This document shows positions 29,538 through 39,110 of a stretch of 64,000 bases of DNA, piece after piece. The notes beneath the pieces are model-generated. The model saw only the letters and a list, made by a program, of their open reading frames with translations. It was not told the origin of the DNA and made no database searches. Position 1 is the stretch's first letter. Every line of letters starts with the position of its first letter. This DNA comes from an uncultured Caldilineaceae bacterium. Lineage in GTDB: Bacteria > Chloroflexota > Anaerolineae > Caldilineales > Caldilineaceae. The stretch covers positions 62,001-126,000 of the forward strand of contig CATOTS010000001.1 of assembly GCA_951813625.1 (NCBI GenBank). Reading direction: 5' to 3'. Both the position numbers and the translations under genes were made by a program.

Positions 29538-30383
29538 TCACATGCTGAATTCGGTCCGTACATAGTCCGCCAGGGCCTCGCGCCAGTTACGAAGATTGAT
29601 GCCCAGTGCCGCGCCGGCCTGATTGATCAGAACTGCGTGCGGGGGCGGCATTGTCGGCCGCGGCCACTCGTGTGCGGCAATGGGAGTGACTGGCAACGAC
29701 TGGCGCCCTGTCAGGCGCATTAGCTCCACGGCCCATTCGTAACGGCTGGCGCAACCGTCGTTGGTTAAATGGTAAATGCCAAAGCGCCGCTTTTCGATCA
29801 ACTGGGCGATCGCCGCAGCCACATCCGGCGCGTGGGTCGGATTTCCGAACTCGTCGCTGACTACACGCAGCGAACCCAACCGGTCCGCGGCAGCGCTTAT
29901 TTTGGCAGGAAAGTTGTTGCCGCCCGGCGCGTAGAGCCAGGCCACCCTGACGATATAGAGGCGATCCAAAACCGCTGTTATTGCATGTTCTCCCGCGGCC
30001 TTGCTGCGGGCGTAAGTGCTTCCGGGCGAGATCTGTTCGTACTCGCGATAATAGCGTCCGGCTTCACCCGAGAACACTTCATTGGTGCTGACCTGCACAA
30101 ACTCAGCGCCGCAGCGGGCGCATCCTTCGGCCAGGTATTTGGGGCCGAGCGCGTTGACGGCAAACGCGTCTTCGGGGGCTTCCTCGGCGCCGTCAACATC
30201 GGTCCAGGCTGCGGCGTTGATGACCACGTCGGGGCCAGCTTCCGCTACGGCATCGGCGATGGCCGGGTCAGCGATATCACGGTCGGGGCGAGTCCAACAT
30301 GTCAGCCTGTCTGCAGAAGCGAACTGCGTGACAAGGGCATGCCCGAGTTGTCCATTTGCTCCGGTGATGAGGATGTGAGGCAT
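29538..30383 (-). CDS. rfbD: dTDP-4-dehydrorhamnose reductase
   Basis: A 281-residue SDR-type enzyme making the last step to dTDP-L-rhamnose. It starts ILITGANGQLGHAL. NAAAWTDVDGAEEAP and VSTNEVFSGEAG (the latter with a normal family Thr-x-x-Val-Phe) are present. The catalytic Tyr-Lys pair appears as STYARSKAAGE. Length is typical. It is first in a two-gene unit with the glycosyltransferase. rfbA, rfbB and rfbC are not in the window. Confidence 0.9.
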   Translation of the reverse strand: MPHILITGANGQLGHALVTQFASADRLTCWTRPDRDIADPAIADAVAEAGPDVVINAAAWTDVDGAEEAPEDAFAVNALGPKYLAEGCARCGAEFVQVSTNEVFSGEAGRYYREYEQISPGSTYARSKAAGEHAITAVLDRLYIVRVAWLYAPGGNNFPAKISAAADRLGSLRVVSDEFGNPTHAPDVAAAIAQLIEKRRFGIYHLTNDGCASRYEWAVELMRLTGRQSLPVTPIAAHEWPRPTMPPPHAVLINQAGAALGINLRNWREALADYVRTEFSM

Positions 30384-30600
30384 CTAAATTCTTGCGCATC
30401 CCCGGCCGCTACGGAGTGGCCTGTAGTGCGGTCATCGTCTGCGAGTCCGCTTCAGTATACCCGACCTTCCAGATTGTTTGGCAATTGCTAAGTCGCGTCT
30501 AGCCAGGGGCCAACAAGATTGCACTGATTTGCGCTATGGAAGGCTTCTCCAGTCTCGCAGTTTTCCGGTAGATGATGATGGGAAAAGCACTTTGCAAAAC

Positions 30601-31656
30601 TCAGTCGGCGTTGTCGTCTTGTTCCAAGAGGGGCACGACCAGCTCCGGCAGGCGAGTGTGCAAGGGGAAGAGATCGTTATACCCTACATGCCCGCCGTAC
30701 TTCAAGATGTGTACTTGAAGCAACGGATGGAAAGGCAGTGCGGTAATGTCGCCGGGCGGGATGATTGGGTCATTGACGGCGGAGAGGATCGACAAGGGGA
30801 CGGACAGTTCGGCGATGTCGCTGGGCCGAACACTGTAAGCGTTCAGGTATTCGTCTACATTGTTGAACCGATCTGACTGCTTGATCAACCAGTCGGTCAT
30901 CTCCCGAATCGTGGGGATCGATTCCAGGGATGCAAAGTCGTACAGGTCGGGAAAGAGAAGCTGTTTCTTTCGCAGGGACTTTAGCCAGCAGTTGCGAAAA
31001 TAGGTCCGCAGGAACGCGTGTCGATCGAGAAGCGTGCAAGTGCGCTGGGGGTTTAGCGCTGGATTGACAGCGATTGCCCGGCGCAGATTGGGAATCGGGT
31101 CGCGTGCGTTACGCAGAGCCATGCGCACGACGAAATTGGCGCCAAGCGACGCGCCGATGAGAAAAAAGGGCCGTCTCGCGGCCAAAAGGCCGACCTGTTG
31201 CACGGCGGCGTGGACCTCCTGAATCAAGGTCGCGTAGAAGATGCCTTTATTCAGGTGATGCGTCGACCCGTGATCGCGCATATTCAGGCGCAGTACGTCG
31301 TAGCCGGCGCGAACGAGCGCGCTGCCCATTGAGAGATTGTATGCCGAATGGCTGTCGCCTTCCCAGCCGTGCAGCAACATTACCAACCCGCGCGACACGC
31401 CGGCGCTGCCCGGGCCACGACGTCCCGGCGTATGAAAGCCAAGCAGGCGCACCGAGCGGCCAGGATCGAACCCGGTGTAATCGGGACCGGCGTCCAGAAG
31501 GATCATCTGCTCGCCTTTCGTTACGAGGTGGGCGTCAGATGGTATATGGCGGCTCAGAATGGTCTGCACATTGCCGTTGCGCAAGAAAAAGTGGGGCCGG
31601 TAGTTGCCGACCGGATCATGCGGTCGCGTATTTGCCTGAGTTGCTGTTCTATTCAT
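30601..31656 (-). CDS. Alpha/beta hydrolase, YheT-like
   Basis: A 351-residue hydrolase of the YheT/ABHD1-3 group. It starts with the family signature NYRPHFFLRNGNVQTILSR. The oxyanion region is LHGWEGDSHSAY, the nucleophile elbow is GASLGANFV, the acid is likely Asp in NDPIIPP, and the catalytic His is in GGHVGYNDL. Substrates in this family are probably lipids or esters and remain poorly defined in bacteria. It is transcribed divergently from the AONS-like gene across a 267-bp gap. Confidence 0.88.
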   Translation of the reverse strand: MNRTATQANTRPHDPVGNYRPHFFLRNGNVQTILSRHIPSDAHLVTKGEQMILLDAGPDYTGFDPGRSVRLLGFHTPGRRGPGSAGVSRGLVMLLHGWEGDSHSAYNLSMGSALVRAGYDVLRLNMRDHGSTHHLNKGIFYATLIQEVHAAVQQVGLLAARRPFFLIGASLGANFVVRMALRNARDPIPNLRRAIAVNPALNPQRTCTLLDRHAFLRTYFRNCWLKSLRKKQLLFPDLYDFASLESIPTIREMTDWLIKQSDRFNNVDEYLNAYSVRPSDIAELSVPLSILSAVNDPIIPPGDITALPFHPLLQVHILKYGGHVGYNDLFPLHTRLPELVVPLLEQDDNAD

Positions 31657-31771
31657 CTATTCACTTTGCCTTTATTGGCGGGCACCATCCCCTTGAATAT
31701 CAGTTCGTTCAAGGTTGAGGGGCGCACTTTGCGGCCCGGAACGGCAGATTTTTTCGCTACTTTCGGACTCT

Positions 31772-31800
31772 TTGCACAATGCACAACTTTGAGCTACAAT
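31772..31800 (+). promoter_or_regulatory. Candidate promoter upstream of the AONS-like gene
   Basis: TTGCAC (31772-31777), 17-bp spacer, TACAAT (31795-31800). A second -10-like TATACT at 31908-31913, 10 nt before the ATG, has no good -35. Confidence 0.45.
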
Positions 31801-31923
31801 TCTATGATATTATTCCCGGATGGCTGCGGAGGTCAGTTGGAATGATTCCCGTAGCCGGGCAGGCGATGGCCACACCCTTATTCCGCGCCATTTCTGCATT
31901 CGTGAATTATACTGTAGCGGAAG

Positions 31924-33252
31924 ATGAGGTCTTATACAATGGTTGATCAGGTAACGCGCCTTAGACCAGAGCCGAACGGGATACATCCCGACGGCATTCC
32001 CCCGGCGGCCGTCGAAGCTCCACCCCTAGAGTCATTTCTGAACGGCCTCGATGACGTGGACGATCCCTTTTCGCAACGAATCGAAGCTTGGTGGGAGCGC
32101 ACAAAAGAGGCCAAGGCGAACGACCTCTATTACTACTTCCAACCGGTAGATGCGCTGGAAGGGCCCTGGGTACATACTGAGGGCAAACGCAAACTGATGT
32201 TTGCCACCTACAGTTACCTGGGGCTGATCAGTCACCCGCGCATAGTGTCCGCGGCCAAAGCAGCAGCTGACAAGTACGGCACCGGCACGCATGGGGTTCG
32301 CATTCTTGGCGGCACGCTGGACCTACATACGGAAATGGAACGGACGATCGCTGAATTCGCCCGGCGCGAAGAGGCTATCGTCTACAGTTCCGGCTATGTG
32401 ACCAACCTGGCGACAGTCAGCACCGTTGTAGGGAGAGGGGATTGGGTATTCTCCGACAGGTGGAATCACGCCAGTATTGTAGATGGCTGCCTGCTGGCGC
32501 GGGGCAAGTTTGCGCGCTTCCGTCACAATGACATGGATGACCTGGAGAGGCAGCTGCGACGCGCGCCTGAGAGCGCCGGCAAACTTGTAATCGCGGATGC
32601 AGTCTTCTCGATGGACGGCGACATCTTCAATCTGCCTGCGGCGCATGAGCTGTGCCGCCGTTACAACGCCAGGCTGATGCTCGACGAGGCCCACAGCATA
32701 GGCGTTCTGGGTAAGACCGGACATGGCATCGAGGAACACTTCGACATGTACGGTTCAATCGATCTGAAGATGGGCACGCTCAGCAAGGCGATCCCGGGAA
32801 TCGGCGGCTATATAGCCGGAAGCAAGAAGCTGGTTACCTATCTACGCCATACGGCGCGTGGATTCGTGTTCAGCGCTGCATTGCCACCCTCAGTGGCTGC
32901 AGCCATCACCGAGGGTTTTCGCGTGCTTGAAGATGAAGGCACGGAGCGCAATCGCGTCCTCCTCCGCAATGCAAAGCAGTTCACCAGTGGACTTCAAGCC
33001 GCCGGCTTTGACACCGGCTTGACCGAGTCACCCATCGTTCCGATTATGGTCGGCACGGAGGAGCGCGCATTTGCGATGACGAAGTATTGCCAAGACAATG
33101 GCATCTTCGTGTTGCCCGTGCTGCCTCCGGCAGTCAAAGAGGGCACGGCCCGCCTCCGGGCCAACGTTACAGCCGCGCATACAACAGAAGACATTGAATT
33201 TGCGCTGAGCGTCTTTATCGAGGCAGGACGCCACATCGGCGTCATCGACTGA
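31924..33252 (+). CDS. 8-amino-7-oxononanoate synthase / KBL-like aminotransferase
   Basis: A 442-residue PLP enzyme of the alpha-oxoamine synthase family, condensing an amino acid with an acyl-CoA. It carries the conserved YSYLGL, HGVRILGGTLDLHTEME, SSGYVTNLAT and WNHASIVDGC. The PLP-contacting LMLDEAHSIGVLG and the Schiff-base Lys in GTLSKAIPGIGGY are also present. The extra N-terminal 60 residues are longer than in BioF. Biotin synthase partners are absent, so a serine-palmitoyltransferase-like or 2-amino-3-ketobutyrate ligase role is equally possible. Family certain, substrate not. Confidence 0.87.
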   Translation: MRSYTMVDQVTRLRPEPNGIHPDGIPPAAVEAPPLESFLNGLDDVDDPFSQRIEAWWERTKEAKANDLYYYFQPVDALEGPWVHTEGKRKLMFATYSYLGLISHPRIVSAAKAAADKYGTGTHGVRILGGTLDLHTEMERTIAEFARREEAIVYSSGYVTNLATVSTVVGRGDWVFSDRWNHASIVDGCLLARGKFARFRHNDMDDLERQLRRAPESAGKLVIADAVFSMDGDIFNLPAAHELCRRYNARLMLDEAHSIGVLGKTGHGIEEHFDMYGSIDLKMGTLSKAIPGIGGYIAGSKKLVTYLRHTARGFVFSAALPPSVAAAITEGFRVLEDEGTERNRVLLRNAKQFTSGLQAAGFDTGLTESPIVPIMVGTEERAFAMTKYCQDNGIFVLPVLPPAVKEGTARLRANVTAAHTTEDIEFALSVFIEAGRHIGVID

Positions 33253-33326
33253 GGCCACTGGCGGCGGAGCGGGCGGCATGCACGCTCGCCGTACCCTCGC
33301 GTCCAGGAACCAGCAACAAAGCCGCA

Positions 33327-34217
33327 ATGAAACATGTCGTCTCCATCAGCCTGGGTAGCAGCCGGCGTGATAAGCGCGTCGAGACTACCTTACGCGGTGA
33401 GCCAATCGTGTTGGAACGGGTTGGCGCCAATGGCGACCAAAGACGCATGCGGCAGCTGTTTCTGGAATACGACGGCCAGGTGGATGCCTTCGGTTTTGGC
33501 GGCACAGACCTGGGCCTGGAGGTGAACAACCGCTACTTTCCGCTCCACTCAGTCCGCAGTATCGTCGCGGGTGTTCGCACGCCGGTGGTGGATGGCGGCG
33601 GCATTCGCGCCGTTGTCGAGCGCCGTACGGCGGAGCAGTTGCAGGGACGGCTGCCCCCCCACGCCAGACGTGCGCTCTTCTGCGTAGCCGTAGGCCGCTA
33701 CGCCATGGTTCGGGGCTTTCTCGACCAGGGATACGAGCCGCAGTTTGGCGATTTGGCCTTCGGATTGGGCATCCCCATCTTTTTGCGTAGTCTCGGCGCT
33801 CTGCACACGCTGGCCAGGATCCTGCTGCCGATCATGGCCCGTCTCCCCTTCGAGTGGATCTATCCCACCGGCGAGAAACAGAATCAGATCATTCCAAAGT
33901 TTCAACGCCAGTACGGGTGGGCTTCGGTCATTGCAGACGACTTCCACTACATCAAGCAACATTTGCCGGCGCGCTTGGATGGCAAGACGATCGTAACAAA
34001 CACAACAACCGACGAAGACGTTGCGCTTCTGAAAGAACGGGGCGCGGCCCAACTGGTGACGGTCACTCCCAGGCTTGATGGTCGCAGCTTTGGCACGAAT
34101 GTGATGGAGGCCGCGCTCACGGCCCTCGCCGACAAGGGCCGTTCGCTGTCAAATGCAGAGATTGAAGAGATGTTGGACGAGAAAGACCTTACGCCGACCA
34201 TCCTTCCCCTCAATTGA
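33327..34217 (+). CDS. Quinate-5-dehydrogenase-like protein
   Basis: A 296-residue protein. It begins MKHVVSISLGSSRRDKRVE and has FGFGGTDLGLEVNNRYFPL, RTPVVDGGGIR and a later KTIVTNTTTDEDVALLKERG. In databases such proteins are often named quinate 5-dehydrogenase, but I see no clear Rossmann glycine motif, so the name rests on recall of annotation, not on biochemistry. It lies 74 bp after the AONS-like gene and about 110 bp before the amidohydrolase. The reading frame is complete. Confidence 0.55.
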   Translation: MKHVVSISLGSSRRDKRVETTLRGEPIVLERVGANGDQRRMRQLFLEYDGQVDAFGFGGTDLGLEVNNRYFPLHSVRSIVAGVRTPVVDGGGIRAVVERRTAEQLQGRLPPHARRALFCVAVGRYAMVRGFLDQGYEPQFGDLAFGLGIPIFLRSLGALHTLARILLPIMARLPFEWIYPTGEKQNQIIPKFQRQYGWASVIADDFHYIKQHLPARLDGKTIVTNTTTDEDVALLKERGAAQLVTVTPRLDGRSFGTNVMEAALTALADKGRSLSNAEIEEMLDEKDLTPTILPLN

Positions 34218-34331
34218 AGCCTACAAGTTAACGGGCGTCCAAAGAAACGCCGCCTGTACTCTCGGGGCTATTGCGGATTCAACTATCGCGGTCCAGCTGA
34301 CGGCCAACACTTTAGAGGACCAGTGCAATCG

Positions 34332-35744
34332 ATGACAAAGAGGACTGTAATTGCGAACGCCGAGTGCCTTGTAACGATGAACGCGCAGCGTGAGGAGATC
34401 GCGAACGGCGCACTTGTTTTGGAAGGTGAACGGATCGTGTGGGTGGGTTCCACCCCTGACTTGCCGGCCCAGTACACTGGCGGAGCTGACGAAGGGCCCA
34501 CTTCTGTCGAAAGATTGGACGCTCGCGGAAAGATCGTCCTGCCCGGTTTCATCAATACGCACCACCACTTCTTTCAGACGCTGACCCGGGTCGTCCCCGC
34601 CGCACAAAATGCGGTGCTGTTCGACTGGCTTGAGGCCCTTTATCCAATTTGGGCGCGTATTGGCCCGGATGATGTGCATGTCAGCACGAAGCTGGCGTTG
34701 ACGGAGCTACTTCTCAGCGGCTGTACAACCAGCAGCGACCACCATTATCTTTGGCATAACGGCTCGCGGCTCGACGACCAGTTCGAGGCGGCAGAGGAGA
34801 TTGGCGTCCGTTTTCACGGAGCCAGGGGCAGTGTCAGCCTGGGCGAAAGCGATGGGGGCCTGCCCCCGGATTGGATGATTGAGAAAGAGAACGACATTCT
34901 AACCGAGAGCCGCAGGCTCGTTGAAGAGTTTCATGACGCCTCCCCCTTTTCCATGCGGCGGGTCGTGATTGGCCCGACCAGTCCGTTCAGCGTTACTCAA
35001 GACCTAATGCGTGAGAGCGCGTCCTTAGCGCGTTCCTTCGGGCCCGAGATGGATGTACATTTGCATACCCATCTGGCTGAGACGCTCGACGAAGAGGAGT
35101 TTTGCATCGAGAAGTTCGGTTACCGGCCGGGGACGTACGCGGAGGTTGTGAATTGGCTGGGAGACGATGTGTGGCATGCCCACTGCGTTCATCTCAATGA
35201 GAGGGACGTGAATCTCTTTGCAGACACATTCACAGGGGCGGCGCACTGCCCGACGAGCAATATGCGCCTTGCCAGCGGAATTGCACCTGTCCGCGCGATG
35301 CGTGACTCAGGCGTGCATGTGGGTTTGGGCGTGGACGGCAGCGCGAGCAATGACGGCAGTAACATGCTTGAAGAGGTGCGTCAGTGCCTGTTGTTACAGC
35401 GAGTGATGGGGAATCCCCATGGTATGACGGCGCGAGAGGCACTGGAGATTGCAACGCTTGGCGGAGCGGCGGTGCTGGGCCGAGATGACGTGGGCGCGCT
35501 GGCGCCCGGGATGGCGGCGGATGTAATCGGATTCGACCTGGCGGCCCTGACCTATGCCGGCGGCGCCGTGCACGATCCTGTGGCCGCGCTTGTTTTCTGC
35601 TCCCCGCGGCCGGTCGATTTTGCGTTTGTCAACGGGCGACTTCTGGTCGAAGAATCCGTGCCGCGCCATGTCGATGTTCCTCTGCTGGTGGAACGCCACA
35701 ACGGCGCGGCGATTGCGCTGATGCGCCGCGCGGAAGGCGGGTAG
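34332..35744 (+). CDS. Amidohydrolase (8-oxoguanine deaminase / AtzB-like)
   Basis: A 470-residue metal-dependent hydrolase of the cytosine deaminase-like group. Metal and catalytic motifs in order are INTHHHFFQTL, VHLHTHLAETLDEEEF, WHAHCVHLNERD and GLGVDGSASNDGSNM. The set matches enzymes annotated as 8-oxoguanine deaminase or hydroxyatrazine hydrolase. The ATG at 34332 is preferred over the in-frame GTG nine bases upstream. The nearby purine nucleoside phosphorylase is 30 kb away, so a shared purine pathway is only suggestive. Confidence 0.85.
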   Translation: MTKRTVIANAECLVTMNAQREEIANGALVLEGERIVWVGSTPDLPAQYTGGADEGPTSVERLDARGKIVLPGFINTHHHFFQTLTRVVPAAQNAVLFDWLEALYPIWARIGPDDVHVSTKLALTELLLSGCTTSSDHHYLWHNGSRLDDQFEAAEEIGVRFHGARGSVSLGESDGGLPPDWMIEKENDILTESRRLVEEFHDASPFSMRRVVIGPTSPFSVTQDLMRESASLARSFGPEMDVHLHTHLAETLDEEEFCIEKFGYRPGTYAEVVNWLGDDVWHAHCVHLNERDVNLFADTFTGAAHCPTSNMRLASGIAPVRAMRDSGVHVGLGVDGSASNDGSNMLEEVRQCLLLQRVMGNPHGMTAREALEIATLGGAAVLGRDDVGALAPGMAADVIGFDLAALTYAGGAVHDPVAALVFCSPRPVDFAFVNGRLLVEESVPRHVDVPLLVERHNGAAIALMRRAEGG

Positions 35745-36233
35745 CCGCTTCGATCATCGGGCCAGGGGCGCTAGTCCGAGAGCAGTCTCACAGAGCTTAT
35801 TTGCCGGGATTGGATTACGAGGTTCATCGAGCGGCGATCTCTCTGGACTCAGCCTGCCAGCAGCCTGAGATGCGATTCGCAAGTATCCGGCGCGAGGGCC
35901 AATGTCCAGCCTTGCCTGGACCTAGGGACCGCCCTCAAGGCCCTCTTCCGCCATGCAAGTGCAGGAGCATGTTTCGTTCGCCTGAACACGTTTCAGGCAC
36001 ACTACCTCCAACATCTTCCCTATAAATCCCTCGTTCGGCTGGCGCCGCGCTTGAGAAGGCAGACGATGGTTGCCCCTTCTTGCCCACTTCTCAAACCGGA
36101 ATCGAGTTGTGGATGAAACCCTGAGCTCACACGAGTCTGAGCGAGTGGCTTTCTTGCCGTCGGGCTTGCGCATCCAGGTCGCGAGGCGTATAGTACGCAT
36201 CATAATCGGGCTATCGCAAAACCGACTTCGCAC
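35745..36233. other. Intergenic region before the CCA-adding gene
   Basis: About 490 bp without a credible gene. Only the promoter at 36166-36194 is recognisable. No repeat of the families seen elsewhere. Confidence 0.6.
36166..36194 (+). promoter_or_regulatory. Promoter of the CCA-adding fusion gene
   Basis: TTGCGC (36166-36171), 17-bp spacer, TATAGT (36189-36194). The start near 36201 gives a 33-nt leader. Confidence 0.5.
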
Positions 36234-39077
36234 ATGCACGGCAAAACGGTCATTCTTACGCACGAACACGCTGACTTCGACGCCATCGCGTCGCTGTTAG
36301 GGGCATCGCTGCTTTTTCCTGAAGCCCAGCCCGTGCTGCCTCACAAGATAAAGCGGAACGTAGCAGGCTTTCTATCGCTGTATCTCAACCAATATCCATT
36401 TGTCGAGCCTCGGCATTTGGCGCGCGGTCGTGTTGAACGGGCGATTCTGGTGGACACGCGAAGCTATAACGCGGTGAAGGGGATGGACGAGAGCACGGAC
36501 TTTCTGGTCATTGACCACCACTCCGTAGCGCACCCACTTCCCTCAGGCTGGTCAGTCTGGCAGGAGTCGCTGGGGCCGCACACGACAGGGGCCAACGTCA
36601 CCCTTTTGGTTGAGCGGCTTATGCACCGGAACAGAAAAGTATCGTCGCTGACCTCCACTTTGCTTGCCCTTGGCATTTACGAGGATACAGGAAGTTTGCT
36701 CTATGCCTCGACGACACACCGGGACATTCGCTGCGCCGCCTGGCTCTTGGAGCAGGGCGCGCGCCTGGAGGTGGTTCGCCGCTATCTTCACTATCCCCCG
36801 ACCGCGGCGCAACAGGATTTGACCGCACAGTTGACGGAAAGCGCCGAGCACTTGACAATCGCTGGCCGCAACGTGGTTCTCGCCATTTCGGAGGCCCACC
36901 AATACGAGGATGAGCTAAGCGGGCCGACGCAGGTGTTGATGGACCTGTTCGACCCGGATGCATTATTCGTTATCGTAGACTTGGGGGCCCACATCCAGGT
37001 TGTAGCCCGCAGCAGCACTGACGCAGTAGACGTGGGCAAAGTTGCCGAGCAACTGGGTGGCGGCGGACACAGGCGTGCCGCGGCTGCCTTGCTGCAAGAT
37101 GCATCTCTGGCGGAGGTCAGGCGCCGGATCGTCGACCTAATTCAAAGAGATGCGAGTCCACCCGCGACCGTCAGCCAGATCATGAGCCGGGGCCGACCAC
37201 ATACGTTGGACGAGGAAATGTCAGTCGCGGCGGCGATGGAGCGGATGAAGAGATATGGTCACGAAGGCTTCCCCGTCTTGCGTAAAGGCGGCAGAGGCCC
37301 CGGTCAGTTGGCGGGAATTCTCACGCGGCGAGACGCCGACCGCGCGCTGAACCATCGCCTGGGCTCGCTTCCCGTGCAGAAGGTGATGCGGCAAGGGAGC
37401 TACAGTATCAGGGCCAACGCGCCCATTGGCGAGCTGCACCGGTTGATGGTTGATAGCGGGTGGGGGCAGATCCCGGTTGTGGACGAATCCGGCACGCTGG
37501 CAGGAATCGTCACGCGCACGGATCTGCTCAAGCTTTGGGGCGAAGATGGTGAGGCGCAGGCGCAGATTCCAGACGTCAGCCGTGAACTTGAGCAGGCCTT
37601 GACCGAAGCGCAACACAAGCTCCTCAGGACTGTCGGCGAGACCGCGGCAGAAATGGGACATGCCGTGTACATCGTTGGCGGGTTTGTGAGGGATCTGATA
37701 TCAGGCCGCGCCGATGCAGGTGGCAAGTCTTGCGCCATCGACATGGACCTGGTGGTTGAAGGCGATGCAATTCATCTGGCAGAGAAGATCCAGGCCAACT
37801 GCGGTGGACGGCTCGTCACACACGGCCGTTTCGGCACAGCCAAATGGATTCTTGACGAGTCGGACCATCCGTTGAACTGCATCGACTTGCCGGCGTCCGA
37901 CAAGGAGGAGGGACAAGACGGTATACCGCCGCATTTCGACTTCGTGACAGCTCGGACGGAGTTCTATACAGAGCCCACCGTACTGCCAACCGTCGAGCAA
38001 GGCAGCATTAAGCTGGACTTGCACCGGAGGGATTTCACGATAAATACCCTGGCCATAGCACTGACGCCTGATCGCTGGGGTGATCTATTGGATTTCTACG
38101 GGGGGTTGACAGATCTGCGGACAGGGCAAGTGCGCGTTTTGCACAGCCTGAGCTTTATTGACGACCCGACGCGCATCTTGCGGGCAGTCCGATACGAACA
38201 ACGCTTCAAGTTCAGCATCGAGACGCGAACGGAGGAGCACTTGCTGGACGCAGTGCCCCTCCTGGAGCGAGTCACGGCGGCGCGCCTGCGACAGGAGCTT
38301 GACCGAATCTTTCAGGAAGCAAGACCGGAAGAAGCGGTCTTGCGGTTGGACGAATTGGGTGTACTCAAGCAGATTCATCCTGACTTAGTCGCAGGCGCGA
38401 CATTTGCCCGAAACTGCGCCGCGCTGCGCAGCAGATTGGCGGCGACACAACAGGTTGGTGAGCAGGTTGAGATTTGTGAGTCCGAATTCTATACGGATGA
38501 TGGCCAGGAACAGGTCAGTGTAGCGACGCAGGTGAAAGTTACTCGCCTGGAAGGCCGTGAATCAGGCTTGGAGCCGCAGATTGAGCGGCTGTACTGGGGG
38601 CTGCTCATCTATGGTCTATTGCCTTCGGAGCTTGAGAGCGATAGCGGTGGCTCAGCTGTAGAGTTGGCCTTGAGCGATAGGCTCCGGCTGCGCGGCGAGA
38701 CGCGCCGGCTGATGCGACAGCTTCAGCAGTTGAAGGTGAGTTTGCCGACCCTGGCCGGACAGCAAACGCCGCCCAGTGCAGTGGTTTGTATCTTAGACAA
38801 GGCGCAACCGGTGGCGAGAATGCTGCTCTCGATCGTGGAAGATGATCCGCTACTGCGAGAGCGGTTGCAGCGCTACGCGCAGTCATGGCGTCACATCAGC
38901 CCTTCGATGGATGGCAGAGACCTGGAGAAGCTGGGTTTGGAGCCCGGACCGCTATACGGCGAGATCCTGCGCAGGCTGCGTTCGGCGCTTCTTGATGGAG
39001 AGGTGGAAGGGGGGGCGCCCGAATGGCAGTTCGCCGAGGCGATCATGAATGAGAAGGTAGCGAAAACGTTTGAATAG
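36234..39077 (+). CDS. DHH-CBS-tRNA nucleotidyltransferase fusion
   Basis: A 947-residue fusion. Residues 1-310 form a DHH/DHHA1 phosphoesterase: LTHEHADFDAIASLLGA, VIDHHS and GGGGHRRAAAA. About 318-440 is a CBS pair (IMSRGRPHTLDEEMSVAAAM and IPVVDESGTLAGIVTRTDLL). From 455 on is a class II poly(A)-polymerase/CCA-type nucleotidyltransferase with GGFVRDLI, CAIDMDLVVEG, LHRRDFTINTLAIAL and DDPTRILRAVRYEQRF. Aquifex and Deinococcus carry such CBS-linked A-adding enzymes. It presumably makes or repairs tRNA 3' ends; the DHH part may be an RNase or pAp phosphatase (inference). Confidence 0.9.
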   Translation: MHGKTVILTHEHADFDAIASLLGASLLFPEAQPVLPHKIKRNVAGFLSLYLNQYPFVEPRHLARGRVERAILVDTRSYNAVKGMDESTDFLVIDHHSVAHPLPSGWSVWQESLGPHTTGANVTLLVERLMHRNRKVSSLTSTLLALGIYEDTGSLLYASTTHRDIRCAAWLLEQGARLEVVRRYLHYPPTAAQQDLTAQLTESAEHLTIAGRNVVLAISEAHQYEDELSGPTQVLMDLFDPDALFVIVDLGAHIQVVARSSTDAVDVGKVAEQLGGGGHRRAAAALLQDASLAEVRRRIVDLIQRDASPPATVSQIMSRGRPHTLDEEMSVAAAMERMKRYGHEGFPVLRKGGRGPGQLAGILTRRDADRALNHRLGSLPVQKVMRQGSYSIRANAPIGELHRLMVDSGWGQIPVVDESGTLAGIVTRTDLLKLWGEDGEAQAQIPDVSRELEQALTEAQHKLLRTVGETAAEMGHAVYIVGGFVRDLISGRADAGGKSCAIDMDLVVEGDAIHLAEKIQANCGGRLVTHGRFGTAKWILDESDHPLNCIDLPASDKEEGQDGIPPHFDFVTARTEFYTEPTVLPTVEQGSIKLDLHRRDFTINTLAIALTPDRWGDLLDFYGGLTDLRTGQVRVLHSLSFIDDPTRILRAVRYEQRFKFSIETRTEEHLLDAVPLLERVTAARLRQELDRIFQEARPEEAVLRLDELGVLKQIHPDLVAGATFARNCAALRSRLAATQQVGEQVEICESEFYTDDGQEQVSVATQVKVTRLEGRESGLEPQIERLYWGLLIYGLLPSELESDSGGSAVELALSDRLRLRGETRRLMRQLQQLKVSLPTLAGQQTPPSAVVCILDKAQPVARMLLSIVEDDPLLRERLQRYAQSWRHISPSMDGRDLEKLGLEPGPLYGEILRRLRSALLDGEVEGGAPEWQFAEAIMNEKVAKTFE

Positions 39078-39110
39078 CCTCAAGTCCGACGCGCAACGGG
39101 AAGAAAATCG

